Made by a program: the position numbers and the translations under genes. The notes beneath the pieces are model-generated. The model was not told where the DNA came from and ran no database searches. It was given only the letters and a program-made list of their open reading frames with translations. A DNA stretch of 39,749 nt from Lachnospiraceae bacterium (GTDB lineage: Bacteria; Bacillota; Clostridia; Lachnospirales; Lachnospiraceae). Below are positions 15,782 through 24,791 of this stretch, piece by piece (positions within the stretch are counted from its first letter, which is position 1; every line of letters begins with the position of its first letter). The stretch lies in assembly GCA_017455005.1 (NCBI GenBank), contig JAFTBX010000058.1, positions 1 through 39,749 of the forward strand, given 5' to 3'.

Positions 15782-17320
15782 ATGATTTCCGAGTTACTCC
15801 GTAAAAAGTTTAAAGACAAATTTATCGAATCATTAAGCGCAGTATGGCCGATGCTGGCGATCGTGCTCGTTTTGAGCTGCACGATCGCTCCCATTCCTTC
15901 GGGCACCATGCTGTGCTTTTTGTTTGGTACGGTCTTTCTGATCGTCGGCATGATGTTCTTTACACTCGGCGCCGAGACGGCGATGTCCCCGCTCGGCGAA
16001 AAGGTCGGAAGCACGATCACGAAGCGGCGCAGCCTGCCGATCCTTGTCGGCGTTGCGTTTCTGATCGGTTTTATCATCACGGTCGCAGAACCGGACCTCC
16101 AGGTGCTGGCGAACCAGGTGCCGGCCGTGCCCAACATGACGCTGATCTTTTTCGTGGCAGGGGGCGTCGGCATTTTCCTTGTCATCGCGCTTTTGAGAAT
16201 CCTGTTCGGCATTGCGCTGAACCGGCTCTTTATCATTTTTTATGCGGCGGTTTTCCTGCTCTCGATATTTGTGCCGAAGGATTTTCTGGCGGTCGCATTT
16301 GACGCGGGCGGCGTGACGACAGGGCCGATGACGGTCCCCTTTATCATTGCGCTCGGCGTCGGTGTTTCCGCGATCCGAAGCGACCAGCATGCGGGCAATG
16401 ACTCCTTCGGTCTGGTTGCACTCTGCTCGGTCGGGCCGATCATTGCGGTCATGATCCTCGGTATTTTGTACGGCGCAGGCTCCGGGACTTATACAGCGCC
16501 GGTGGTGCCGGATGTATCGGATTCGACGGCGCTGGCACTGCTTTTCGGCGTGGGGCTGCCGGAGTATGCACGGGAGATCGTTTTCTCCCTGTTTCCGATC
16601 CTGGTCTTCTTCATCATTTTTCAGATCTTCAGTTTTAAACTCCCGCACAACGATGCTGTAAGGATCCTGTACGGACTTCTCTATACTTATATCGGCCTTG
16701 TGATCTTCCTGACCGGCGTCAATGTAGGCTTTCTTCCGGCAGGCTATTACCTCGGGCAGATCCTCGCAGGGAGCGGTCATCCGTGGATCATTGTTCCAAT
16801 CGCCATGGTCATGGGCTATTATGTCGTCAAGGCGGAGCCGGCAGTCTATGTCCTCAATAAACAGGTCGAAGAAATTACGGACGGCGGTATCAGCGCACAG
16901 ATGATGGGGCAGTCGCTTTCCGTCGGCGTCGCGCTATCGCTCGGCCTTGCCATGGTGCGTGTTCTGACCGGGATCTCCATCATGTGGTTTCTGGTTCCCG
17001 GCTATGTGATCGCCATTGGCATCTCCTTTTTTGTGCCGAAGATCTATACAGCCATTGCCTTCGACTCGGGCGGCGTCGCCTCCGGTCCGATGACGGCTGC
17101 GTTTCTGCTTCCGTTTGCGCAAGGGGCGTGTCTCGCGGTGGGTGGCGATATTGTCCGTGACGCTTTCGGAATCGTGGCCATGGTCGCCATGACGCCGCTG
17201 ATCACGATCCAGGTGCTTGGCCTCGTCTCTCAGATCCTTGGAAAGAGAAAGCCCAAGCAGACACCGGAGGAAGCATTCGATGTCTCGCAGCTGGATGACA
17301 CCGCCATCATTGAACTTTGA
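15782..17320 (+). CDS. DUF1538 membrane protein, internally duplicated
   Basis: A 512-residue integral membrane protein with about 12 hydrophobic segments. It consists of two homologous halves, each with the same core motif: FDAGGVTTGPMT near residue 174 and FDSGGVASGPMT near residue 425. This is the DUF1538 arrangement, an inverted- or direct-repeat transporter-like fold of unknown substrate. The paired Gly-rich re-entrant-looking motifs suggest a substrate path. No ribosome binding site is clear. The next gene, 18 bases on, is a PII-like protein. That known pairing suggests nucleotide- or metabolite-gated transport. Confidence 0.87.
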   Translation: MISELLRKKFKDKFIESLSAVWPMLAIVLVLSCTIAPIPSGTMLCFLFGTVFLIVGMMFFTLGAETAMSPLGEKVGSTITKRRSLPILVGVAFLIGFIITVAEPDLQVLANQVPAVPNMTLIFFVAGGVGIFLVIALLRILFGIALNRLFIIFYAAVFLLSIFVPKDFLAVAFDAGGVTTGPMTVPFIIALGVGVSAIRSDQHAGNDSFGLVALCSVGPIIAVMILGILYGAGSGTYTAPVVPDVSDSTALALLFGVGLPEYAREIVFSLFPILVFFIIFQIFSFKLPHNDAVRILYGLLYTYIGLVIFLTGVNVGFLPAGYYLGQILAGSGHPWIIVPIAMVMGYYVVKAEPAVYVLNKQVEEITDGGISAQMMGQSLSVGVALSLGLAMVRVLTGISIMWFLVPGYVIAIGISFFVPKIYTAIAFDSGGVASGPMTAAFLLPFAQGACLAVGGDIVRDAFGIVAMVAMTPLITIQVLGLVSQILGKRKPKQTPEEAFDVSQLDDTAIIEL

Positions 17321-17338
17321 ATCATATTTGCCTGAATT

Positions 17339-18064
17339 ATGAACGGATTATATATCATGCGGTCCATCACGGACCGGAAACAACTGCAAAGCTTTCTCAA
17401 TGCTTTTGCCAAGCACAAAGCTGAGGTTACTGAAATCTCCCTTGCGTATGGGACGGCTGTCAGTGAGACGCTTTCAAAACTCGGCCTGGAGGCTTCGGAA
17501 AAGGCGATCACCACGTCGTTTGTGACCTGGGAGACCTGGAAGGCGATCCGCTATGAACTGGAGCGGCGCCTCGGGATCGATCTGCCGGGCGGCGGGATCG
17601 CCTACATTATCCCTTTGAGCAGTATCGGCGGCTTGAAACAGATGAAATACCTGTTCGGTGAGCAGGAGATCCGCCGGGAGGAGGAATCGGTTTTGAAGGA
17701 TACGAAATATGAATTGCTGACAGTGGTCTCCAATATCGGATACAGCAACCTGGTCATGGACGCCGCAAGAGAGGCCGGAGCCGGCGGCGGTACGGTCGTA
17801 CATGCCAGAGGCACGGGCGTCCAGGGATCAGAGCGCTTCTTCGGAGTACAGCTTGCGAGCGAGAAGGAAATGATCTATATCGTCGTGCGCAGCAGTGAAA
17901 AGAATCGGATCATGCAGGCAATCATGGAGAGGGCCGGCTTACATACCCGCGCGCAGGCAATCGCGTTTTCGCTGCCGGTCACGGAAGTGGCGGGCATGCG
18001 TCTCGCGGAAATGAATGAAGCGGAGGACCGGGAGTCAGAGACTGCCGGGAGTGAAAACAGATAG
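17339..18064 (+). CDS. PII-like signalling protein, partner of DUF1538
   Basis: A 241-residue protein with two ferredoxin-like parts. The C-terminal part (about 125-225) reads as a PII domain: YELLTVVSNIGYSN as first strand, AGGGTVVHARGTG as the T-loop base, EKEMIYIVV as the following strand, and a final FSLPVTEV. The N-terminal part (about 1-110) with GGGIAYIIPLSSIGG looks like a divergent second copy. The canonical uridylylated Tyr region is not conserved. It follows the DUF1538 gene closely and is likely its cytoplasmic regulator. Two ATGs (17339 and 17357) are possible, neither with a strong ribosome binding site. Confidence 0.8.
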   Translation: MNGLYIMRSITDRKQLQSFLNAFAKHKAEVTEISLAYGTAVSETLSKLGLEASEKAITTSFVTWETWKAIRYELERRLGIDLPGGGIAYIIPLSSIGGLKQMKYLFGEQEIRREEESVLKDTKYELLTVVSNIGYSNLVMDAAREAGAGGGTVVHARGTGVQGSERFFGVQLASEKEMIYIVVRSSEKNRIMQAIMERAGLHTRAQAIAFSLPVTEVAGMRLAEMNEAEDRESETAGSENR

Positions 18065-18096
18065 GGAAATATTAAAAAAAATGTTAGCAATCATAC

Positions 18097-18125
18097 TTGA
18101 CGAGTGCCAGAAAAAGAGTTATAAC
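18097..18125 (+). promoter_or_regulatory. Promoter of the bL25 gene
   Basis: TTGACG (18097-18102) and TATAAC (18120-18125) are separated by 17 bases. The leader to the ATG is about 130 bases long. Confidence 0.72.
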
Positions 18126-18265
18126 AGGTGCGAAAAGAGAAACCGCTGATGCGTTGCATAAGATGAAGACGGATCAGCCATAAGAAATTTACAACTTAGC
18201 AAAACCTGTTCTGATCATTCGGAATTTGAAGGCTGTTAAGCGAATCGTTGATGGAGGTATAAATC

Positions 18266-18862
18266 ATGGATACTTTACAGGCGGAACGCAGAGACATGTC
18301 TGTCAAAAGCCAGCAGCTGAAAAGAGATGGATATGTTCCCGGTTCTCTGTGCGGTCATGAAATCAAGGGCTCAATCCCCTTAAAGATCGAGAGGAAGGAA
18401 CTCGAGCGCGTACTGAAGGATAACAAGAGAGGCGCGCGTCTTACCCTGATGCTGGATGGTAAGTCCTGCAATGTTCTGATCAAGGATTATCAGTACAACT
18501 CAATGAAGCGCTGCTACAACCAAATCGACCTGCAGGCGCTTGTCAGCGGTGAGATGGTGCAGTCAGTTGCAAAGGTTGAGATCCTCAACCGTGATGATGT
18601 GAAGGAAGGCGTTCTGCAGCAGGAACTCGAAGAGATCCACTACAGCGCTCTGCCGGAGGATCTTGTAGACAAGATCGAGATCGATGCTTCCGGTCTGAAG
18701 CTGGAGGAAAAGGTCTGCGTCGGCGATCTGGAGATGGCTAAGAACCCGAAGATCCATCTGCATACGGATCCCCAGGCGATCGTCGTTGTCGTATCAAGAG
18801 TACATAAGGGAGCGGCAGAGGAGACAGCTGAAGCTGAGGAAACTGCTGAGGCAGAGGCCTAA
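18266..18862 (+). CDS. rplY: Ribosomal protein bL25 (Ctc form)
   Basis: A 198-residue bL25/Ctc protein that binds 5S rRNA. Residues about 1-92 are the L25 domain (LKRDGYVPGSLCG and KDYQYNSMKRCYNQIDL). About 95-180 is the Ctc beta domain (LEEIHYSALPEDLVDKIEID). An acidic Ala/Glu tail (about 183-198) closes the protein. The start has GGAGG eight bases upstream. It is monocistronic, with a promoter and a strong terminator. The Ctc form is a general-stress protein in Bacillus. Stress control is not visible here. Confidence 0.93.
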   Translation: MDTLQAERRDMSVKSQQLKRDGYVPGSLCGHEIKGSIPLKIERKELERVLKDNKRGARLTLMLDGKSCNVLIKDYQYNSMKRCYNQIDLQALVSGEMVQSVAKVEILNRDDVKEGVLQQELEEIHYSALPEDLVDKIEIDASGLKLEEKVCVGDLEMAKNPKIHLHTDPQAIVVVVSRVHKGAAEETAEAEETAEAEA

Positions 18863-18952
18863 GGCTATAAAAGAACATGAACCAGTCCGGGAAATTGCTC
18901 TGAACACGGGCTTCGGAGCCTGAACTTCCCTGTTTAATAATTCACTTAAAGC

Positions 18953-19012
18953 AAAAGAGAAATTCCACAACTAGCTTCTGACGAAGCTCAGACAAGTGGA
19001 ATTTCTCTTTTT
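18953..19012. terminator. Strong bidirectional terminator between rplY and the aminotransferase
   Basis: AAAAGAGAAATTCCAC pairs with GTGGAATTTCTCTTTT, enclosing an inner AGCTTC/GAAGCT stem. It is flanked by a further AATTCAC/GTGAATT pair and has T-runs in both directions. It serves the two converging genes. Confidence 0.92.
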
Positions 19013-19109
19013 CGTGAATTCTCAAACTATGGGGAAGTTAGAAGGCTCCTGCAGATTGTTTCCGGAGCATGTTTTTCGGACAGACTCCCCGGGTATGTTT
19101 TCCGTGTAT

Positions 19110-20444
19110 TCAGCCCTCCGCCGGTGCTTCTGCTGCGGTTTCCTTGTCGCCATCTTCCTCAAAGCTGTTTAAGAACTTCTCAACGGAAACAAGCTTGACA
19201 CAGAGCGTAAAAAGGTTCATTGCGGAGCGAATCTCATCCTCGCCCGGGAAAGACGGTGCGATACGTATGTTCTTGTCTTCCGGATCTATGCCGTAGGGGA
19301 AGGAAGCGCCTGCCGGGGTCATCTTGACGCCTGCCTTTTTCGCGTAAGCGACGATCTGCTTCGCGCAGCCCGGAAGGGAATCAAAGGAAATGAAGTATCC
19401 GCCGCAGGGCTTGGTCCAGGTACCGACATTGAGCTCACCGAGTTCCTTCTCGAGGATATCCTCGACGATCTCAAACTTCGGACGCATGATATCGGCATGC
19501 TTGCGCATATGTTCTACAACGCCGTGGATGTCCTTGAAGAAGCGGACATGACGGAGCTGGTTTACCTTGTCGTGACCGATGGTCTGGACCTGCAGGCAGG
19601 CCTTGATATCCTGGAGGTTGTTGAGGGAAGCGGCACACATCGCAATACCGGATCCGGGGAAGCTGATCTTGGAGGTCGAAGCGAACTTGTAGACAAGGTC
19701 CGGGTTGCCGGCTCTCTTACACTCCGCAAGGATCTCGATCAGGTGATCCTGGTGATGGTCATAGAGGTGATGCACGGTGTATGCATTATCCCAATAGATA
19801 CGAAAGTCGGGTGCTGCCGGCTCAAGGCGCGCAAAACGTCGGACCGTCTCATCGGAGTAGGAGTTGCCGGTCGGGTTGGAATACTTCGGCACGCACCAGA
19901 TACCCTTGATTGCGTCGTCTTCGCTGACGAGTTTCTCGACCATATCCATGTCGGGACCGGTGGGCAGCATCGGTACATTGATCATCTCGATGCCGAAGTA
20001 CTCACAGATCTTGAAATGTCTGTCATAGCCCGGCACAACACAGAGGAACTTGACCTTCGGCAGCTTGCACCAGGGAGTGAAGCCCATGACGCCCTTGGAG
20101 TAGCTGCGGCTGATGAAGTCGAACATGACGTTGAGGGAGGAGTTGCCAAAAATGATGACATTATCCGGGTTGACCTCCAGGATGTCGGCAAGCAGTTCCT
20201 TGGCCTCGGTGATGCCGCCCAGTACGCCGTAGTTGCGGCAGTCGGCGCCGTCCTCGCAGGTCATGTCCATCTGGGAGTTCATGACATCCATCATGCCCAT
20301 GGAGAGATCCAACTGTGCCGGTGAGGGCTTGCCTCTGGACATGTCGAGGCTCAGTGCCGCATAGCGGTACTTCTTGTACTGTTCTTCCAGCTGGCGGTGC
20401 TCTTCTAAGAGTTCCTGCTTTGTCATCTCGGAATAAGCTTTCAT
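19110..20444 (-). CDS. PLP aminotransferase, MocR-type (class I/II fold)
   Basis: A 444-residue fold-type I aminotransferase of the Aminotran_MocR (PF12897) group, without a DNA-binding domain. Motifs in order: MSRGKPSPAQLDLS near residue 35, YGVLGGITEAKELLADIL, NSSLNVMFD, PKYSNPTGNSYSDE, YWDNAYTVHHL, and the PLP Lys259 in STSKISFPGSG. The tail is acidic and Ala-rich (about the last 20 residues). Members are annotated as aspartate- or alanine-type aminotransferases. The exact amino donor cannot be read from sequence. The start at 20444 is chosen for AAGGAG eight bases upstream. A -10 box TATAAT lies on this strand at 20548-20553, with only a weak -35. Confidence 0.9.
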   Translation of the reverse strand: MKAYSEMTKQELLEEHRQLEEQYKKYRYAALSLDMSRGKPSPAQLDLSMGMMDVMNSQMDMTCEDGADCRNYGVLGGITEAKELLADILEVNPDNVIIFGNSSLNVMFDFISRSYSKGVMGFTPWCKLPKVKFLCVVPGYDRHFKICEYFGIEMINVPMLPTGPDMDMVEKLVSEDDAIKGIWCVPKYSNPTGNSYSDETVRRFARLEPAAPDFRIYWDNAYTVHHLYDHHQDHLIEILAECKRAGNPDLVYKFASTSKISFPGSGIAMCAASLNNLQDIKACLQVQTIGHDKVNQLRHVRFFKDIHGVVEHMRKHADIMRPKFEIVEDILEKELGELNVGTWTKPCGGYFISFDSLPGCAKQIVAYAKKAGVKMTPAGASFPYGIDPEDKNIRIAPSFPGEDEIRSAMNLFTLCVKLVSVEKFLNSFEEDGDKETAAEAPAEG

Positions 20445-20710
20445 TTCTCGTTCTCCTTTTTTGCTGCTGCCAATGTCGTCCCGCCGTGGACGTCCTGTCA
20501 GGATGTCACGGTTTGTCCGCGGACAACATTGCGTATATAAATAAGTGATTATACTTTGCCAGTTTAAACTACTATTAAGGTAAAAGTATAGCATTCATGC
20601 GGCCTGACCGCAACGAGTATGTGTTCTTCTCCATAAGAGAAATTTTACGGGAAATGGCGCAAAAATTTGGGAATTCTTCCTAACAGACGGTGATCGTCAG
20701 CATTTTAAGG

Positions 20711-20753
20711 GTGTGAAAACGGCTGCCCGCAAGGGTGGAAACAGCGTATACAC
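20711..20753. other. Nested stem-loop in the gap before ligA
   Basis: GTGT/ACAC, GCTG/CAGC and CCC-GCAA-GGG are nested in one 43-base stretch, with A-rich internal loops (GAAAACG, TGGAAA). It lies between the two divergent promoters and has no known family match by eye. The rest of the 530-base gap (20445-20976) holds those promoters and AT-rich DNA with no supported gene. Confidence 0.3.
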
Positions 20754-20812
20754 AGACGTATGTAAACCACAAGTTCTATGGAATTAGAACAAAGCGAAAC
20801 ACAATGTATGGC

Positions 20813-20841
20813 TTGATTATAACCTTTAAATCTTCTATACT
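20813..20841 (+). promoter_or_regulatory. Promoter of the ligA operon
   Basis: TTGATT (20813-20818) and TATACT (20836-20841) are 17 bases apart, giving a leader of about 130 bases before ligA. Confidence 0.7.
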
Positions 20842-20976
20842 CAAAGTGGTACTATGCGCCGGGCGGATTCGATCCCGGATCAGGATCCAACAGGGCCTAA
20901 TAGACCTGCACGGCGAAGGAACCATACGGCATCAGCAGAAGATGCCGGGAACCAACATTGATATAAGGATGTGTAC

Positions 20977-23004
20977 ATGGAAAACGATAAAGCAAAGCTT
21001 GGCCGCATCAAGGAACTGATCGACCAGCTCAATGAGGCGCGACTTGTCTACTATCAGAAGGGCAGAGAGATCATGCCCAATATTGAGTATGACCGTCTGT
21101 TTGACGAGCTTGTGGATCTGGAGAAGGAAACGGGCATTGTTCTGGCCAATTCGCCGACGCAGAACGTCGGATACGAGGTCGTCTCGGAACTCCCGAAGGA
21201 ACGTCATGAGAGTCCGATGCTTTCACTCGATAAGACCAAGTCTCCGGAAGACTTAAAGGAATGGCTGAACGGAAAAAAGGGCGTCTTAAGCTGGAAGCTT
21301 GACGGCATCACCTGTGTCGTCACTTACGAGGGCGGCTCTTTAGTCAAAGCAGTCACCCGCGGCAACGGTGAGATCGGCGAGGTTGTGACCGGAAACGCAC
21401 GCTTCTTCGAAAATCTGCCCGGGCAGATCCCGTTCAAGGGCAAGCTCATCATCCGCGGCGAGGCGGTCATCAGCTACAGTGACTTTGATAAGATCAACGA
21501 GGAGATCGCGGATACCGCTGCGAAGTATAAGAATCCGCGTAACCTTTGTTCCGGTTCCGTACGGCAGCTGGATCCCAGTGTGACCGCGGGGCGGCATGTG
21601 CATCTGATCGTCTTCACGCTGGTAAGCTGTGAGGGAACGGAAGCCGCGCCGGAGGTTCCGGACTTCCATAACTCCTTTGCGGCACGCTTTGACTGGCTTG
21701 AGAAACAGGGCTTTGAAGTTGTGGAGCATGTCTTTACAGATGCTTCGACGATCGATGCCGATATCAACCGCTTTAAGGAAAAGATCCCGACCTACGATAT
21801 CCCGTCGGACGGACTGGTACTTGCATTTGAGGACGTGGCTTACGGGGAGAGCCTTGGACGCACAGCCAGATTCCCACGTCATTCCATCGCCTTTAAGTGG
21901 CAGGATGAACTGGCGGAGACAGTGCTGAGGGAGATCGACTGGTCAGCGTCACGCACGGGTCTCATTAACCCGGTGGCGGTATTTGATCCGGTGGAGCTTG
22001 AGGGAACGACCGTGACGCGCGCAAGTGTGCATAACGTCAGCATCGTGGAAGAACTGGAGCTCGGCATCGGCGATCACATCACGGTCTACAAGGCCAACAT
22101 GATCATCCCGCAGATATCCGATAACCTGACCCGCAGCGGCAACCTGGAGATCCCGAAGATGTGTCCCGTTTGCGGCGGTGCAACGGAAGTGCGCAGGGAT
22201 GGCAACGCGACTCTTTTGTATTGTACAAACCCTGACTGCCCCGCAAAGAAGGTCAAATCCTTTGCGCAGATGGTCAGCCGGGACGCACTCAATATTGACG
22301 GCCTTTCAGAAAAGACGCTGGAAAAGCTCCTCGGGGAGGGCTTCATTCATCATTTCGCGGATCTCTTCCGTCTGGAGGAGCACCGCGCAAAGATCGCGGA
22401 ACTGGAGGGCTTCGGCGATAAGTCTGCAGACAATCTGATCGCCGCGGCTGAGAGAGCTTCGGAAACGGATCTTTTCCGTCTGATCTACGGTCTCGGTATT
22501 CCGGGCGTCGGACTTGCGGGTGCAAAGCTGATCGCGCGGACCTTTGGCAATGATCTCGGGAAGGTCATGGGCGCGGACGCGGAAAGCCTGATGGAGATCG
22601 AAGGGATCGGACCGGTGCTTGCGGACAACTTTGTAAAATTCTTTAAAAACGAATGGAACCGGGAAGAGACGAAGAAACTTGCGGAGCAGCTGCATTTCCG
22701 TGCGGCGGAGACCGGAGCGGATTCAGCCGCGGAGGCGTCGGCATTTGCAGGAAAAACCTTTGTCATTACCGGCGACGTACATGTCTTCCGCAACCGGAGA
22801 GAAGTGACGGACCTGATCGAGTCCCTTGGCGGAAAGGCGGCAGGCTCAGTCTCCGCAAAGACGGCCTATCTGATCAATAACGACATATTGAGTGGGTCGT
22901 CTAAGAATAAAAAAGCAAAAGAACTTGGTATTCCCATCATAACCGAAGAAAATTTTATAGCAATGCTGCCGGAAGACAGAAGACCAAGCAGATCGGAGGA
23001 ATGA
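20977..23004 (+). CDS. ligA: NAD-dependent DNA ligase LigA
   Basis: A 675-residue ligase that seals nicks in duplex DNA using NAD+. It has domain Ia with YYQKGREIMPNIEYDRL and SPTQNVG, and the adenylation domain with AMP-accepting Lys107 in WKLDG. The OB-fold is followed by a four-Cys zinc finger (CPVC...CTNPDC). Tandem helix-hairpin-helices (GFGDKSADNLI, GIPGVGLAGAKLIA, IEGIGPVLADNF) lead to a C-terminal BRCT domain (about 595-675). The length is normal. ATG 20977 is preferred to the GTG two codons earlier because AAGGA sits seven bases upstream. It is followed after 3 bases by KDPG aldolase, an unexpected operon partner for a replication enzyme. Confidence 0.96.
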   Translation: MENDKAKLGRIKELIDQLNEARLVYYQKGREIMPNIEYDRLFDELVDLEKETGIVLANSPTQNVGYEVVSELPKERHESPMLSLDKTKSPEDLKEWLNGKKGVLSWKLDGITCVVTYEGGSLVKAVTRGNGEIGEVVTGNARFFENLPGQIPFKGKLIIRGEAVISYSDFDKINEEIADTAAKYKNPRNLCSGSVRQLDPSVTAGRHVHLIVFTLVSCEGTEAAPEVPDFHNSFAARFDWLEKQGFEVVEHVFTDASTIDADINRFKEKIPTYDIPSDGLVLAFEDVAYGESLGRTARFPRHSIAFKWQDELAETVLREIDWSASRTGLINPVAVFDPVELEGTTVTRASVHNVSIVEELELGIGDHITVYKANMIIPQISDNLTRSGNLEIPKMCPVCGGATEVRRDGNATLLYCTNPDCPAKKVKSFAQMVSRDALNIDGLSEKTLEKLLGEGFIHHFADLFRLEEHRAKIAELEGFGDKSADNLIAAAERASETDLFRLIYGLGIPGVGLAGAKLIARTFGNDLGKVMGADAESLMEIEGIGPVLADNFVKFFKNEWNREETKKLAEQLHFRAAETGADSAAEASAFAGKTFVITGDVHVFRNRREVTDLIESLGGKAAGSVSAKTAYLINNDILSGSSKNKKAKELGIPIITEENFIAMLPEDRRPSRSEE

Positions 23005-23007
23005 AAT

Positions 23008-23658
23008 ATGTTTGAATCTATGAATGAAAGGCTGACATCTTACGGAGTGATCCCGGTTGTCGTATTGAACAAGGCGTCGAGCGCGGTACCGCTTGGCAGG
23101 GCGCTGATCGCAGGCGGCCTGAATCTCGCAGAGGTTACATTCCGTACGGAAGCGGCGGAAGAATCGATCCGCCTCATGTCGAGAGCATTTCCCGAAATGC
23201 TGATCGGCGCGGGCACGGTACTGACGATCGAACAGGTCGACCGGGCTGTCGCCGCAGGCGCGAAGTTTATCGTTTCTCCGGCCTTTGATCCGGAACTGGT
23301 GGATTACTGCATCAAGAAAGAGATCCCTGTCTATCCGGGCGTGGCAACACCGACGGAAGCGCTGATGGGCATCAAGCGCGGACTTACACTAATGAAGTTC
23401 TTCCCGGCGGAGCAGCTCGGAGGCATCAAAGCAATCAAAGCAATCTGTGCCGCACTGAAGGGAATCCGTTTCATGCCGACCGGCGGCGTTAACAAGGATA
23501 ATCTCCGTAGTTATCTTGAAAGCCCGCTGGTTGCAGTCGCGGGCGGCTCCTGGATGGTAAAGAGCGCGATGATCGATGCGGGCGAGTTTGACCGGATCAC
23601 AGCCCTCTGCAAGGAAGCGGTCGGCATCGTGGATGAGATAAGGTGTCCGGAACATTAA
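23008..23658 (+). CDS. eda: KDPG/KHG aldolase
   Basis: A 216-residue class I aldolase of the Entner-Doudoroff/uronate route. It cleaves 2-keto-3-deoxy-6-phosphogluconate to pyruvate and glyceraldehyde-3-phosphate. The Schiff-base residue is Lys130 in LMKFFPAEQLGG. Glu42 in AEVTFRT is the general acid/base. GAGTVL and PTGGVNKDN form the phosphate site. GGAGG lies before the ATG, and only 3 bases separate it from ligA. KDG kinase follows, so the two enzymes together handle KDG from hexuronates or similar sugar acids. No uronate isomerase or dehydratase gene of that pathway is in the window. Confidence 0.95.
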   Translation: MFESMNERLTSYGVIPVVVLNKASSAVPLGRALIAGGLNLAEVTFRTEAAEESIRLMSRAFPEMLIGAGTVLTIEQVDRAVAAGAKFIVSPAFDPELVDYCIKKEIPVYPGVATPTEALMGIKRGLTLMKFFPAEQLGGIKAIKAICAALKGIRFMPTGGVNKDNLRSYLESPLVAVAGGSWMVKSAMIDAGEFDRITALCKEAVGIVDEIRCPEH

Positions 23659-23684
23659 CCTAAAGAGTCTAAGTGGAGGTTTGT

Positions 23685-24716
23685 ATGGCTAAGATCGTTA
23701 CGATGGGCGAGATCATGATGCGCCTGTCCACACCCAATCATGAAAGGATCATCCAGGCGGATGAGTTTGATGTATGCTATGCCGGCGGCGAGGCCAATGT
23801 TGCCTGCACGCTGGAAAACTATGGGCATGACACGGAGTTTGTGACTGCTATCCCGGCGAACCCGATCGGTGACGCGGCGGTGGCGGAACTCCGCAAGTAC
23901 AATATCGGTACGAAGTTTATCGCGAGATGCGGAGACAGACTGGGTATTTATTTCCTCGAGTCAGGCTCCTCCGTGCGCCCGTCCAAGGTCATCTATGACC
24001 GCGCGCACAGCGCGATCTCCGAGGTCGGACCGGATATGTTTGACTTTGACTCGATCTTTAAGGACGCGGACTGGTTCCACTTTACCGGCATCACGCCGGC
24101 GCTCTCGGACAGCGCGGTCGAACTTGTCCGGGCTGCCTGCAAGGCCGCAAAGGCAGCGGGCGTGACGATCAGCTGCGACTTAAACTTCCGCAAGAAGCTC
24201 TGGTCCTCCGAGAAAGCGCAGAAGGTGATGACCAGGCTGATGGAGTATGTTGACGTCTGCTTCGGCAATGAAGAGGACGCGGACAAGGTGCTCGGATTTA
24301 AGCCTGCCAATACGGATGTCGTTAAGGGCGAGCTCAATCTGAAGGGCTACGAGGATATTTTCAACCAGATGTGCGACGCGTTCAGCTTCAAATACGTGAT
24401 CTCATCGCTGCGGCAGTCTTACTCCGCATCCGATAACGGCTGGTCAGCCTGCGTCATGGACGGAAGGACCAGGGAATTCTATCATTCGAGGACCTATCAT
24501 CTGACGCCGATCGTGGACCGCGTCGGCGGCGGCGACGCTGTTTCGGGCGGATTTATTGCAAGAATGCTCGAGGGAGCGGACATGAAGGATGCGCTGGAGT
24601 TCGCAGTTGCCGGTTCCGCGCTGAAAGCAACGATCCCGGGAGACTTCAACCATGTATCCCGCGAGGAGACGCTGGCGCTGATGGGCGGCGACGCATCCGG
24701 AAGAGTGCAGAGATAA
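23685..24716 (+). CDS. kdgK: 2-keto-3-deoxygluconate kinase (PfkB family)
   Basis: A 343-residue ribokinase-fold sugar kinase that phosphorylates KDG to KDPG with ATP. Substrate-side landmarks are MGEIMMRLSTP and the CYAGGEANVA signature, with RAHSAIS further on. The catalytic base is Asp284 in VGGGDAVSGGF, the PfkB signature. GGAGG lies five to six bases before ATG 23685, which is preferred over the in-frame GTG at 23673. It directly follows the KDPG aldolase, so the pair converts KDG to triose phosphate and pyruvate. Confidence 0.93.
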   Translation: MAKIVTMGEIMMRLSTPNHERIIQADEFDVCYAGGEANVACTLENYGHDTEFVTAIPANPIGDAAVAELRKYNIGTKFIARCGDRLGIYFLESGSSVRPSKVIYDRAHSAISEVGPDMFDFDSIFKDADWFHFTGITPALSDSAVELVRAACKAAKAAGVTISCDLNFRKKLWSSEKAQKVMTRLMEYVDVCFGNEEDADKVLGFKPANTDVVKGELNLKGYEDIFNQMCDAFSFKYVISSLRQSYSASDNGWSACVMDGRTREFYHSRTYHLTPIVDRVGGGDAVSGGFIARMLEGADMKDALEFAVAGSALKATIPGDFNHVSREETLALMGGDASGRVQR

Positions 24717-24791
24717 GATCTGCCGGGAAAGGCAGCATTGACATAAGCGGATGTCCGGCAGAAAGACGGACCGCTTTGGGAAGGAGACGCA

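Noticed and set aside
15833..16780. 315-residue highly charged frame opposite the DUF1538 gene
   Set aside because: Antisense shadow of a membrane protein, with no start signal or motif.
19497..20324. 275-residue open frame on the plus strand opposite the aminotransferase
   Set aside because: It is the antisense shadow of a clearly conserved PLP enzyme. There is no ribosome binding site and no recognisable motif.
20735..21019. 94-residue frame upstream of and overlapping ligA
   Set aside because: It runs through the ligA promoter and into ligA in another frame, has no family features, and no ribosome binding site was seen.
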